From assembly GCA_039090855.1 (NCBI GenBank), contig CM077025.1, positions 102,714,489-102,778,488 of the forward strand: 64,000 bases of DNA, written 5' to 3'. Under the pieces are notes generated by a model. It searched no databases, was not told where the DNA came from, and saw only the letters and a program-made list of their open reading frames with translations. This stretch comes from Macrothele yani (taxonomy: Eukaryota > Arthropoda > Arachnida > Araneae > Macrothelidae). Made by a program: the position numbers and the translations under genes. Positions within the stretch are counted from its first letter, which is position 1. Each line of letters starts with the position of its first letter. This document shows positions 23,370-35,125 of the stretch, in pieces.

Positions 23370-24160
23370 GTTTAAGAAACCAAACTGACTTTAGATTTGT
23401 AACTTCATAAATATATTTCATAAATCATTAACTTCATAAAATAGATTCAAACCCATAAACACGATAAATTTTTTCGGATCAAAAGACTATGTCAAAGACA
23501 TAAATTCGTGGGGAATTTATCAGATACCTTGTGAATGTGGACTTTCATATATAGGACAGACAAGCAGGGCTTTAAATTTCCAGGTGAAGGAACACGAAAC
23601 CTACGTTTGGAACTGTGAAACTGAAGAAGTCGTTTATAGCCCAACATTGTCACAAAAATAACCATACATTTTTAGTTTGATTTCTTCAAAGTTTGGCCAC
23701 TGATTTTTTTTTATGGCCACTAACAATTTTGGTCTTGGTGGCCAATGTCTACTAGCAAAATTTCTAAGTCTGGATCTGTAGTAGCCTAGTTTAAGAAACC
23801 AAACTGACTTTGTAGTAGCCTAGTTTAAGAAACCAAACTGACTTTGTAGTAGCCTAGTTTAAGAAACCAAACTGACTTTAGATTTGTAACTTCATAAATA
23901 TATTTCATAAATCATTAACTTCATAAAATAGATTCAAACCCATAAACACGATAAATTTTTTCGGATCAAAAGACTATGTCGAAGACATAAATTCGTGAGG
24001 AATTTATCAGATACCTTGTGAATGTGGACTTTCATATATAGGATAGACAAGCAGGGCTTTAAATTTCCAGGTGAAGGAACACAAAACCTACGTTTGAAAC
24101 TGTGAAACTGAAGAAGTCGTTTATAGCCCAACATTGTCACAAAAATAACCATACATTTTT
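23254..24160 (+). repeat. Tandem duplication covering the element D end and Penelope sequence
   Basis: The block 23254-23673 is repeated at 23674-24160 with only scattered differences. Each unit holds the right end of hAT element D, its flank, and the start of the Penelope endonuclease region. The second unit is about 68 bp longer because a 34-bp piece (starting TGTAGTAGCCTAG at 23777, 23811 and 23845) is present three times. Confidence 0.9.
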
Positions 24161-24480
24161 GTTTGGAAACGCTAAGCTCTTTGATAAACCTGATTTGACT
24201 ATCAAGCTTAATATATTAGAAGCTTTCCACATATACCGGAACTCTTCACGGCTTGTCAACGACATGACATCGACTCCATTACTTTCAAGCGTGTGGAAAC
24301 AACTCACAAAAAACAGTGACCGTCAGAACTCTGATGGTGTCACAATGATTTGAATGTTTACGCTCCATTCGCCCTGATGATGCCGAGCCAAACGCTCTGC
24401 GGAACTATAGTCGATGTATAATATACCTTTGATTGTGGTAAACGTTGGTATTTTTATTTTATCTCAACACCACAAGTTTT
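23490..24480 (+). pseudogene. Penelope-like element, GIY-YIG endonuclease and tail
   Basis: The frame reads DINSWGIYQIPCECGLSYIG with QTSRALNFQVKEHE, the GIY-YIG core with its spaced GIY and YIG triads and the downstream Arg region. It occurs twice because of the tandem duplication (about 23500 and about 23985). After 24102 a frame continues FIAQHCHKNNHTFLF, KPDLTIKLNILEAFHIYRNS and LSSVWKQLTKNSD, the usual C-terminal end of these proteins. The reverse transcriptase part is missing. The 3' tail from 24370 holds a hammerhead-like motif and matches the palindrome at 5431-5638. Confidence 0.8.
24374..24412 (+). ncRNA. Hammerhead ribozyme-like motif in Penelope tail
   Basis: CTGATGA at 24374-24380 is followed by a stem II region TGCCGAGC...GCTCTGCG and GGAACTATAGTC, where a palindromic TATA loop closes a two-base-pair stem III before the expected cleavage C at 24412. 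One stem II mismatch and GGAA in place of the CGAAA sequence weaken it. The layout is that of minimal Penelope hammerheads. Confidence 0.58.
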
Positions 24481-25629
24481 GTAGTCATAAATTATATATA
24501 TTAAGTAGAACTGTTTGGTTTTCATTGTTGTGGACTCTGACTGTACTATCAGTAAGACTGAAAGGAATACATATTTTACCTTCTCTAGGGCTAGATGTAA
24601 ATTGGCTGTTGGCAATACAACTCATTATGCAAATTTCAGAAATGCCAAGTTTTAATTTTTTGGGAAAGGGAGAGTCATCATAGCGAAAGAAAATATGGGG
24701 ACTTTTTTCTAGATGGTTTAGTTCTAAAAGTTTGCTGTTACAAAGTTGAAAATTATTTATAGCTATGTTCTTGTTCTCCATATTTTCCTTATGCAATAAA
24801 TTTATAGATATGGCACTTCACTTCCATCTCCCCACAACTGACAAAAGGTTGTAGTGGGGGAGCTAGTCGAGCACATTATTCACAAAATTTGCTTATGGTA
24901 AAATCTGGATTTTTGAGTGAGCGTCTGTTGAAATATTTGAAGTGCAGCTATAAGAACATTTCTTGCATTGCTCCTTTTGTATTTCAGTACTAAGTTGACG
25001 GCAGTGGAATAATCTAGAGTAGTCCTGACCCCCATACTCCCAAGACATTTTTTTTAGTTAATTCAGTCTTAGCTAAAAAATCACAGTAATGACAAAGAGA
25101 GAATTGGTTGATGATTAAGTTTAACAGCCGCATTTTAAGATAAAGGAAATTTCTTCTTTAGAGAGGAAGAGAGAGAAAAAAGAGAACAAAAGCTAACACT
25201 TTTGTGATTTTTCTTTTCAATTTCAACCTTTTCTTAACTATTGTAGCATATTAAAACCAAAAGAATATATAAATATTGCTAGTCTTTTTTTTTCTCCCCG
25301 ATTCACTTTTTGAAACTTATGAAATAAATATTAGAAAGGACAGACAGCTCTTCCTTCTGACAGACAGCCCTTCCTGATTCTAGCTAGACTCATCCCCCTC
25401 CCCCCAGCAGAAATACTGGGTGAGTATGAGAGCAACTAAGATTTTTTATGCCAAGCTACCTCATTAAACTTCCCATCTAAAATCAGAACAGAGTGTGAGT
25501 TTGTATGTATATGCATAAGAAAACTATTGTATCTCCCTAAATTTTTGAGACCACGACTTGATAATTTACCAGTCCTTTGAATTCAGAGACAACCTGCAAT
25601 ATGCAGGAACTAAATCGTTTTTAGGGTCC
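24481..25629. other. Unassigned intronic interval
   Basis: No gene, terminal repeat or recognised element was seen. The sequence is AT-rich with short purine runs (AGAGAGGAAGAGAGAG near 25158-25173). Confidence 0.5.
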
Positions 25630-25996
25630 ATCATATCCAGGGCTCGACAAATCCCGGGCGCCAAGTCGCCCAGGCGCCTAAAATTCGGGCCGTGGCGCCT
25701 AATTTTCGTCTTACTTGAAATTTCGTAATTTGCAGTAAATACTGTAATTTCTGTTGTATAATCCATAGATTATCTATTAAAAAGTTATAAATTTAAATAG
25801 GCGGACACCGCTAACGGGAAAAAACAAAAAACCAAAAAAAAACGATACGGCGTTTAAAAAAAGTCCGCGAGGTAATTGTCAGGAGAGGTGCTGTTATTGG
25901 GAAAGTACTGAAAATGCGGTAACAGAAAAATGTAACGTAACAGCAAAATAAAAGACCGCGAGGAGATTGTAAGAATATATATATATATATATATAT

Positions 25997-28900
25997 GTAA
26001 GGTCAGGTGATGCGTAACATCACAGCCTCTCCTTGACAAATGTCAACCCCGCCTTCTCGTGGTGCATCCTGTTCCCACTAAAGGGGCTCTGACGACCGCA
26101 AATAGCGGTATAACTATACCATCGGGATTAGAGGAAATTCTATCCCACACTCACCAACCCGCTTGGCCAGCGTGGTGAGTTATGGCCAAACCCCTCCAAA
26201 ATGACTCCACAACTTAAATCTTGGCCCTCAGTCTCCGGCAGCTGGAATGTACCTGGCCAAGGCAGCGGCCAGTGCGACATGAAGGCAGAGGGTGCTAAAA
26301 ATCCCCGGAGGACCGGACTAGGCTGCCATCTGATGCTGACCTTGGCAACGTACAATGGACGCTCCCTATCTTCTGATTCAAGGCTTCTTGAATTGGAAGA
26401 GGAACTACAAAGGATCAAGTGGGACATCGTGGGGCTAAGTGAGGTAAGGAGAAAAGGAGAAGATCTCATCGAACTGAAAAGTGGACATCTCTTCTACTAT
26501 CGTGGGACAGATACTGGCAGAACTAGTGGTGTTGGATTTATAATAAACAAGAAACTGAAGGATAAAGTGGTAGAAGTTGAAAGTTCCTCTGACAGAGCTG
26601 CACGACTCGTTATCCAACTATCGAGAAGATACCAGGCTCAGATTATTCAAACTTATGCACCCACCACAAGTCATCCTGAAGAAGAAATTGAAGAATTTTA
26701 TGAGGAAATTTGTCATCTAAATAATAAAGGTAAGCAGCACTTGAAAATAATTATGGGAGATTTCAATGCAAAAATAGGGCAACGGCAACAGAATGAAACT
26801 TCAGTAGGTAAATTCGGTCACGGCAACAGAAACCAGCGTGGAAATACTCTCGTTGAGTTTGCAGAGGCAGAAGGGTTTTTCATCTTGAACTCCTTCTTCA
26901 AGAAAAAGCCACACAGGAAATGGACATGGAGACATCCAAATGGGACGACAAGTGAAATTGATTTTATTATGTGTAACAAAAAATTCGTCATAGAAGACTG
27001 CAGTGTGCTAAACAAGTTCAACACAGGTAGTGACCATAGATTGGTGAGATGTAAGATGCACCTCAACACTAAACTTGAACGTGGCAAGCTCATAAGACAA
27101 ACAAAATGTATTGACATAACCAACCTTAAAAAACACCATAATACCTTCAAGTTGGAACTGAAGAACAGGTTCTCTGCTTTAGAAGGCCTAACATCGGAAG
27201 AAGTGGACATCTCTGAAGTTAACAGAAAAATAACCAAAGCTCTTATGGAAACAGCAACAAAATTAGCTGGGTCTAAGAACAAGTTGCATGTAAATAAATT
27301 ATCAGGAAAAACGAAAATGTTGATGCAAAAAAGAAGAGAGATGAGGACAACTAAAGAAGATGTGACTTCCAAAGTGGAATATATAGAGCTATGCAAGACA
27401 GTACGAAAAAGTATCACTGAAGACGTAAGAAAATTCAACTGTGAACTAGTGAGGAAAGCAATTGAAAACAACCAAAGCCTAAAGATAGCAAAGGGACATC
27501 TCAGTAAGGGAAGAAAACAGATTATGGCACTGAGAAAAGAAGATGGTTCTGTAACAAGAAATAGAGGCGAAATTTTGACAAGAGTGAAAGATTTCTACTC
27601 CAAATTATATGAAAGGGATGATACATGCACTCCAGACATCATGAAAGATACCAGTACCAGAGTTCCTCCAGTCCTTCCAGCAGAAGTTGCACATGCAATC
27701 AAGAACATGAAGCGGGGAAAAGCTCCAGGAGAAGATGGAATTACTGTAGACATCATACAAGAAGCAAGTGGAGAAATCGAAACAGTACTCGCCCAAATTT
27801 TCACTCGATGCCTTAATGAAGGAAAGATTCCTGAGGATTGGAACACCGCTACAATGATCCTGCTACATAAGAAAGGTGACATTGAGGATCTCGGAAACTA
27901 CAGACCTATCAGCCTCCTATCAGTAGTTTATAAAATCTTCACTAAAGTTCTTTCACACCGCTTGAAGGTAACACTGGACATGGCTCAACCGAGAGAACAA
28001 GCTGGATTCAGGAGTGGCTACAGCACAATAGATCATATCCATGTGCTGAGAGAACTAATTGAAAGAGCGAGGGAATATGAACTTCCATTGTGCATGGCTT
28101 TATCGATTATGAAAAAGCCTTTGATTCGGTGAAACCATCAGCAGTTACAATGGCTCTGAAAACCTGCGGTATTGAAGATGCATACATTAATATTATTAAT
28201 AACATCTATGAAAATGCAAGTGCAAAGATTAGGCTGTTTGAAAATACAACACACATAAAAATTGGAAAGGGAGTGAGACAAGGTGACACCATATCTCCGA
28301 AGCTCTTTAATGCCACATTGGAGGGTGTTTTTCAGTCACTGAGCTGGGAAAACAAGGGGATAAAGATTAATGGAGATTATCTAACCCACCTTCGTTTTGC
28401 TGATGACGTAGTCATTTTTGCAACTAGCCCATCAGAGCTGCAGAGTATGATCCAGGAACTTGCTGACAAGAGTAAAGAAGTGGGATTAAAAATGAACTTT
28501 CAGAAGACAAAAGTGATGTTCAATGCTTTTACAAGAAATGAAGATTTATCGATTGATGGAGAAAAGCTGGAGATAACAGATACGTACGTTTATCTTGGAC
28601 AGCAGATATCAAGTGAGGGTCACATTGATGAAGAAATTAATCGGCGTACAAAACTTGCCTGGAGAGCTTTTGGAAGAAACAGCATAATTTTCAAGAGCAA
28701 TATGCCATTATGTCTTAAAAGAAAAGTGTTTGATCAATGCATCCTTCCAGTGCTTACGTATGGTGCAGAGACGTGGACCTTAACTAAAAGAGACATACAA
28801 AGACTGCAGACAACTCAAAGAAGCATGGAGAGGTGCATACTTGGTGTAACCAGGAGAGATAAGAAGAGAAACGCGTGGATCCGAAAAATGACAAGAGTGG

Positions 28901-29225
28901 AAGACATCATGATCAGAGTTAAATCCCTGAAATGGCAATGGGCTGGACATACTGCCAGAAGGACAGATCATCGATGGACAGCCGAAATTTTAGATTGGAT
29001 TCCAAGGGACAGGAAAAGACCCAGAAGAAGACCACATGGGAGATGGGTGGATGAAATTCGAAAGTATGCAGGGGTGACGTGGAGGAGACTGGCACAAGAC
29101 AGACCGTTGTGGAGGAAACTTGGGAGACCTTCGTCCAGCAGTGGATTGATAATGGTTGACAATGATGATGATGATGATATATATATATATATATATATAT
29201 ATTTATTTATTTATTTATTTATTTG
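25997..29225 (+). mobile_element. RTE-type LINE, nearly complete
   Basis: The 5' leader (from about 25997, directly after an AT-dinucleotide tract) includes CACTCACCAACCCGCTTGGC. One long frame encodes endonuclease and reverse transcriptase, and the element ends in a GATGAT-type repeat at 29160-29178 merging into (TA)n and (ATTT)n. Lack of a separate ORF1 and the trinucleotide-like 3' end are RTE features. AT tracts at both sides hide the target duplication. It is inserted into hAT element E. Confidence 0.87.
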
Positions 29226-29244
29226 TACTTTAGAAGCATTTTGA
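26201..29244 (+). pseudogene. RTE endonuclease/reverse transcriptase, one frameshift
   Basis: From the ATG at 26201 the frame runs 643 codons. It contains the APE-type endonuclease with LATYNGRSL (near residue 48), GLSEVRRKG, IIMGDFNAKIG (near 185) and GSDHRLVRCK (near 276). The reverse transcriptase begins with GKAPGEDGI (near 507) and FRSGYSTIDHIHVL. At about 28105 a single-base change moves the frame: the motif A region FIDYEKAFDSV is in the frame opening at 28090, which continues with GVRQGDTISPKLF, LRFADDVVIF (catalytic FADD) and a C-terminal RRRPHGRWVDEIRKYAG. No other break was seen. Animal relatives are often mis-annotated as craniofacial development protein 2-like. Confidence 0.9.
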
Positions 29245-31592
29245 CAGTAAATATGACGCAAGGAAGGCGTTGTTACTATTCGCACGTGCGGAAGCCTACG
29301 TGGTGTGAGAATCCGCTACTCTCGGGAATCCGCAAAGCTATTCCGTAGCATGTAACCTTTCTGCGAATCGCATTGCCTAGTTTTGGTGCGCTAATTGTGT
29401 TAGTCAATTCTTTTTTACTTTCGGTATTCAGTTAAAACGTATCCAGAAATAAGACAATGCTATGGACTGTCCGCAATTTCAACGGATTTTTTAGTGTAAC
29501 TAATGAACCACAGTAATGCTGCAACAGCTAGCGATTTTAGTTCTTTATTTACTTAAAAGTAGCACAGAAGTACTTCAAAATGACAGTTACTTTTTTAATA
29601 AGACAATCATTTCTTTCTTACATCTTTGGATTTCTGAGGCGGTCCTGTGAATCGCAGTTTTCTGTCGGAAATTACTATTCAGGATTAACATGATAGGTGC
29701 GGATTATACGACTGTCGTACATGCCAATTATTACTGAATGTCTAGTTTCTACGGATTTTGTTGTCTGACAACGGAACTCACGCTCGAAACTACGGATTCT
29801 ACGAATTTTCATTTTGTTTAAAAACAAATTTTTATTTTATTTGGGGGGGTCATTTTCCGTCTGGGGACGGTATTTTGTTTCAAAGCTTTCGAAAACAGTA
29901 GTTAAATGGAGTATAAAGAATTTGCCCTAATCGTAATTTTTCTCTCCCGATTATGCGTTTGTGTTTGTTTGATTTTTATGGCGCAAGGGCTATGCGTTTG
30001 TGCCTAGTATTCTTGTTAAGTATCATTTTATGGCATATATGTTCGTATTTCAGCTTGAAACTGTAGCAAGAATTTGTGGAAACGGAAGTTAGACGCCGTA
30101 AAAATTGCCTCCTAATCTTCAGGCTTCTTCCGCGAATTCGAGAAATTCCGTCTTTTTCGTTATATTGGCCACTCAGGAGATCGATGCACAAGTTAACAAA
30201 ATTTGAGGGGGGGTCGGAGGAGGATGGAATTCCGTCTTTACGAAACTTTCGAAAACGGAAAGCCGACGGAGTTCAGATTTTTTCCGTAATCATAATTTCT
30301 TTTTTCTCGCGATGTTACTTACATCTGTTCAGTATTTTTAAGTATCATTTCACTGCATAATTTTTTGTATTTCAGGCTTGAAAATAGGAGAAAAATTTCC
30401 AGAACCGGAAGTCGGACGGATTTCCCGTAAACCCCCCCCCCCCCCCCCCCCCGCGATGTTCCCACTCCCCAGCGCTGTTAAATCTTGTTAAAGGAAGAAG
30501 GAAATTCCTGAAAACGGAAGTGACGAAAATTTTGAAAAAGTGATGCATGGTGTTCAAAAGTATTAATATTTCCAAAGTTACACCATTTATCTAAAATAGG
30601 TGAAGCTTTGATATCATGCACTCATGGTCCTCAGACTGATGGTTTTTATCAGAGGGCATAAAAAACCAGAAATTAAACTGCTATTTTAGGGGCAGTATGA
30701 TCATGTGGTAAGTGGAGGTTCGTGCACTGCGCGTTCACTTGCTTGGATTTCCTGTCTGTCAAGCATCGTGGAATCCTTAACGCATCTTACTGATTTTTAC
30801 TGGTGGAAGTTTCGAATCTCGCCAAGGAAAAAACTTTGTATTTCACACGTGTTAAGTTTGTTTCATTAGAGTCCTTGTTTGTTGTAATGTTTTGTTGAGG
30901 CACATATTTGTTTTTTACAAAGAGATGGATTATTTCATGAAATAGTCCATGTATGCCTTAGTTATTAGTAACAAGGCTGTTGGCAAATAACAAGGCTGTT
31001 GGCATGTATGGACTTTTTTTTTTAAATATCATGTTCTGCGACATGCTGCTGCAGATTATGCGAAGGAAAAAATTGTTTTTCTCAGAATTTCACGATCTAC
31101 AGATCATATGCCGCAGCGAATTATACGTGGTATTTTTTTTTTTCACAGCCTTTGGATTATATATATACCCTTGTGGATCTCACAAACAAAAATTTTTTCT
31201 GAATTTTATATACGATGAAAAAAAATGGCACTTTAAATTAATATGTAAAAAATATGACTTCCGCAAATAGTATTTTAATAAAATCGAAATCTGAAATTTT
31301 TTGAGATCGTCTACTGAAAGAATATAAAAAGAAAATTATGAAGCAAATAGCAAATTGGAACTTTATTTTGCAATAAGTGGTTTGAGTAAGAAGAAAAAAA
31401 AGTGACAACGAATATGGTTTACCACTTTTCGTTCCAGCATCATAACCAAACATGTGTTCATGCGTTATTGACTTTGTTTCACCTGGCGCCTAAATTTTGG
31501 AGCTGCCTCCTAGATCTAGAACATATTTGTCGAGCCCTGATCATATCATACATAAAGTTTTGAGATTCCATTCGCGTGACCACAAAGCTCTT

Positions 31593-31860
31593 GAATAAAC
31601 AAATACATTGCTCTTTCCACGTTTTACCAACACACAGCAACCGAAAAATTGTTATTTGGTCACCGGCGGGGAATTGAATCCCGGATCTCCTCTCAATATC
31701 TAGCCGAGTGCGCTAGCCTTACACCACGATGGCCAACAATCCATGGCGCTATGTGTGTTTTTAAGTCCGATGTTCAATTCCCCGGCGGTGACCGAATAAA
31801 AAATTTTTCAGTTGCTGTGTGTTGGTAAAACGTGGAAAGAGCGATGTATTTGTTTATTTA
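31593..31860. repeat. Inverted repeat enclosing a tRNA-like SINE head
   Basis: Arms of about 90 bp mirror each other: AAACAAATACATTGCTCTTT at the left and AAAGAGCGATGTATTTGTTT at the right. Between and partly in them, the minus strand carries a tRNA-like unit with GTGGTGTAAGGCTAGCGC (A-box region) and GATCCGGGATTCAATTCCC (B box). It starts close to the right duplication of element E. No flanking duplication was found. Confidence 0.65.
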
Positions 31861-32469
31861 GTGACGCCACGTATTTGGAGGATTTTCACTAAGCTCTTGT
31901 GTTAATGATCAAGGAAGTCAACAATCCAAATTGTTACTCAGTATTCCATAAACAATTCATGAAACAATTTTTTTGTTATGCATATTGTTGTAAATGATGG
32001 TTGAAATTTGTAATGTTATTGAAAAATGGTTATAAGCCACAGCTAGTTAGACACTGCATTTCAGAGCTACATATATATGTAAAATGATACGTAATGCTGC
32101 AGCATTGTTGTCAGAAAATAAAGTACAGGGCAAAGCATGCAAGCATACCATGATTTTTTTTTTTTTACAGTAGCAACATTTGCAAGTGGCCTTATGTTAT
32201 ACTAGCAAATTGCATTATATACTAGTGAAAGTTTATTAACATTATACAAAATAAGCTTTAACATGTCCCCCTTCATTAGTCAGTCATGACAAATTTTGCT
32301 TTCACCCCTGTAAGTGTCACATTGTAATGCTGAAAAGATTACAAATATTTAGATGTAACTCACCTTTTTATGACCTAACAGATTAATTATAACAATTTGA
32401 TTGAAAAGCAAATATTAAAAAAAAAAAGATTTAACTTTATTCCCAGAATTCAAGAACACTATTCAAAAT

Positions 32470-32805
32470 CTTTAGTTAATTTCCGTATGGTTCACGATCT
32501 GGGTTTTGGGTCTTTTCATCATACCACTTTAAAACAGCAGGCCTGGGGTCAAACTTGTCTTTGGATGGACCTTCAACCTCAATACTCATGAAAGCATTCA
32601 ACATTTGTAAGTTTAAACTGCCCCTCCAATCACCCTGCATTCTCTTCATGAAACTGAACCCAACCTCACATGCAGAAGTAGATGAGGGAAATATACTGGA
32701 TATTTCTACTAGTGCCAAAATGTTTTTATAATGTTTGAACTTTTCAAGAAATATTCGTTTCCAGAAAGCAGGTGTACCTTTTTGTATGTATCTAAAATAA
32801 TCCAC
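32470..32805 (-). pseudogene. hAT transposase C-terminal fragment (ZNF862-like)
   Basis: An open minus-strand frame of 109 codons reads YKNILALVEISSIFPSSTSA, CEVGFSFMKRMQGDWRGSL and LNAFMSIEVEGPSKDKFDPR. This is the hAT C-terminal dimerisation region of the type found in ZNF862-like proteins. The N-terminal and catalytic regions are missing. It may belong to an element between a CAGGGC at 32126 and a GCCCTG ending near 32953, but no 8-bp duplication was seen. Confidence 0.7.
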
Positions 32806-32959
32806 ATGCGCAATGCAGTTGGCACTTGCATTTCACACTAAAACATTAAAAAAATTTCTGCTAGCAACTTTTGCTTTAACCCTGTTTTATCACTAGCAAA
32901 ATGCATTTGCTTACTAGCAATTTGCTACTAACTACCAATAGAAATTGCGCCCTGCATAC

Positions 32960-34852
32960 AAGGATACTGTTACTGTGTTACGTCCCGTTGCACCAAACTG
33001 TAAAACAAATATCACTTTATGAATTTAGAAAGTATGATGTCAGGCACTGGCCAATGACCCAGAGGTAAACCTTCAAATTTAGAAATAATTACTTGTGAAT
33101 TCTTTACCACTAAAATCTTAATTATTTGCAAGAGAATTTAGTCTATAAATTTAGCCTTAAAAATCAAGAAATTCCTCTGACACTCATAAATTACTCATTC
33201 AATTTCAGAAATGGCATGAGACAACAGACATTTAATTAATTAACATAAACAGGTGATCAAAATGATGATGACATCAATTAAAATACAGAGAAAGAAGAAG
33301 GGGAGTCAAATAATATCTTCCCTATTGGTTAGCTCTTAAGCTGAATGCACTGTTAAAGTCCAATTATATTTTACTGCCATCTACTGTCTAGGTTTAACCA
33401 GTTATCTGCTGACTGAATGGTGCCAATTTAATCACAAACTGACATGCATAAAAATATATAGTGCTTACAGGGAGCCTCGTTCCAATGAGATATATCCATA
33501 TTGGATGCACTATGTTGCTCTTTAGCTCACCTGTGTGACAGTATTCACCTTTGAAGTGCACACTGTTTCAGTGTTAGGTGCAGAAAGGGGCATGCTAATG
33601 CATATACCCACTGCAGTTGATTTAAGGCAGGAACTGCAAGATGCCGCTTACCTGTGTCACAATAAACAGATGCTGTTGACTGTTAAGAGGAATCTGTTCT
33701 CGCTTCGATCTGACTTTTCTTCTTTGCATCATCAGTTGTCATCAGTTTCGTTCCATCATCTATTCTCCAAAAGGTTGCTTTCTGAGAGTTATTTCAGCAT
33801 CTCTCTGGCAGCTTACTTGCAGTCTGCACCAGAAAATGGGTATCTCCAACCTCCTTTTCCACACAGTGACATCAACCAGTCAGCAAGCTCTTGGTTCACT
33901 CAGCAGACTTTTTTGGACAAAAGCTTTCCTTCTGCTGCAAAACACCAAGTTGAATCAATCCAGATTCGGCTATTCAAATCCAGCCCCTTTTCCTTCATGA
34001 GCTAATCAAAGCTTCTGCTGTTCACAATTTGCCAAAGTGTTTCTTATTCTTTCCCTTTTCTTAGGGATCTTTGTTCAATCAATTGTCAATATTAATTGCT
34101 GTAAAAGCATTCAGCATGGCCCAAGAACGTAAAGAGGTGCTCGGATATATGTTGCTGTCAGTTCACGTATAAATGAGCAAACATATAACTACTTACCAGC
34201 TCTTCTTTGTCCTTTCAAGATTCGGCATCTTGAACACCATAAACTTTCAGATCAGTTGACACTGTTTCCAAATCTCAGGCCAGAAAGCATTCCTTTCATA
34301 CTTCGTTTGCAAGCAGGACCTCAGAATTAGTGGGTTACTGAAACACGTAAGGGCCACAATGCATTTCCCACACCAATACCAGCTTCCCTCTTAAGAAAGG
34401 GCAAAGTAGCAAACCCTCCTTTTGTTCTTATCCCTTTTCTTATGCAAAGGGCAAGCTAATTCTTGTAACCAACAATTGGAATTGTAACCAACATTCTTAT
34501 TCTTGTAACCAACATTCTTGTAACCAACAAGCTAATTCTTGTAACCAACACTGTCCCTGCCTCAAGCAAATCCAGCTAATCAAATTAATTATGCCACCCA
34601 AAATTTGCAACAGTATTATTTAAGCACAGAAGCACTTTCATTTCAGCTGTTCTTCATTGTAGCATCCCCTTAGGAAACTTTAAAATTGCATTGAAAAATT
34701 CCCATTCAAGGATAATGCCATTTTTAAGTTTTGTGAGATGCTGCATGGAAAGCAGTTAAAATGAATGCTCACCATAGAAGTAGTTCACCTGTTTATACAA
34801 CATAGTACAAAGTTAATATGAAAAATAAAATTATGGGACAGCAAATGAGAAC
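32960..34852. other. Unassigned intronic interval with a 156-codon frame
   Basis: The plus-strand frame at 33535-34005 has no recognisable motif, a serine- and leucine-rich composition, and no splice or promoter context, so it is not called a gene. A short tandem array of a unit around TTCTTGTAACCAACA lies at about 34451-34553. Because the Penelope pair begins at 34865 and splits a Sola-like element, the left part of that older element may lie here. Confidence 0.4.
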
Positions 34853-35125
34853 ATTCTTTCAGATTTGCATTTTTGAACTTCACTTTTAGTTGGTAAAGTT
34901 CGATGAACACTTACCGCACGTGGGGCTTGGCTTTCAATTCATATTTCCGTTATGTGGATGCGGCACGGGGGTTTTTCATTTGGCCACGGGTCCGCTTCTT
35001 TTTTTTTTTTTTTTTTTCCGTTGGAATTTATTTTGCCTCATCACCAAATGAGTTTTTTTTCCTTTGCTGCATCCTCATTTACTTCAATATTTATTCATAA
35101 CCCGAGTACTTTCGGTAATACTCCT

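Larger units (their letters stand above)
25630..31547. mobile_element. Large non-autonomous hAT element E (25638-31539) with nested LINE
   Basis: The duplication ATCATATC (25630-25637, 31540-31547) flanks ends CAGGGCTCGACAAAT and ATTTGTCGAGCCCTG. Subterminal GGCGCC words repeat at both sides. The interior shares blocks with elements A to D. For example 29760-30560 parallels 21150-22370 and 30690-30870 parallels 22720-22900. A C run of about 25 bases lies near 30428-30452. Once the LINE at about 25997-29225 is removed, roughly 2.7 kb remain. Confidence 0.9.

Noticed and set aside
23254..23878. CRISPR-like or satellite array
   Set aside because: The 34-bp piece is present only three times without spacers, inside a local tandem duplication in animal DNA.
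26818..27471. 217-codon minus-strand open frame
   Set aside because: It is antisense to the RTE endonuclease frame, whose motifs are clear. This is a shadow of the real frame.
30428..30452. C/G homopolymer as a regulatory quadruplex
   Set aside because: It is one pure run within a repeat element, and similar but shorter G runs occur at equivalent places in element D, so it is probably slippage in the family.
33535..34005. 156-codon open frame in intron 1
   Set aside because: It has no recognised motif, no codon-usage or splice evidence, and lies in sequence that may be a remnant of an older element. Length alone is not enough in 64 kb.
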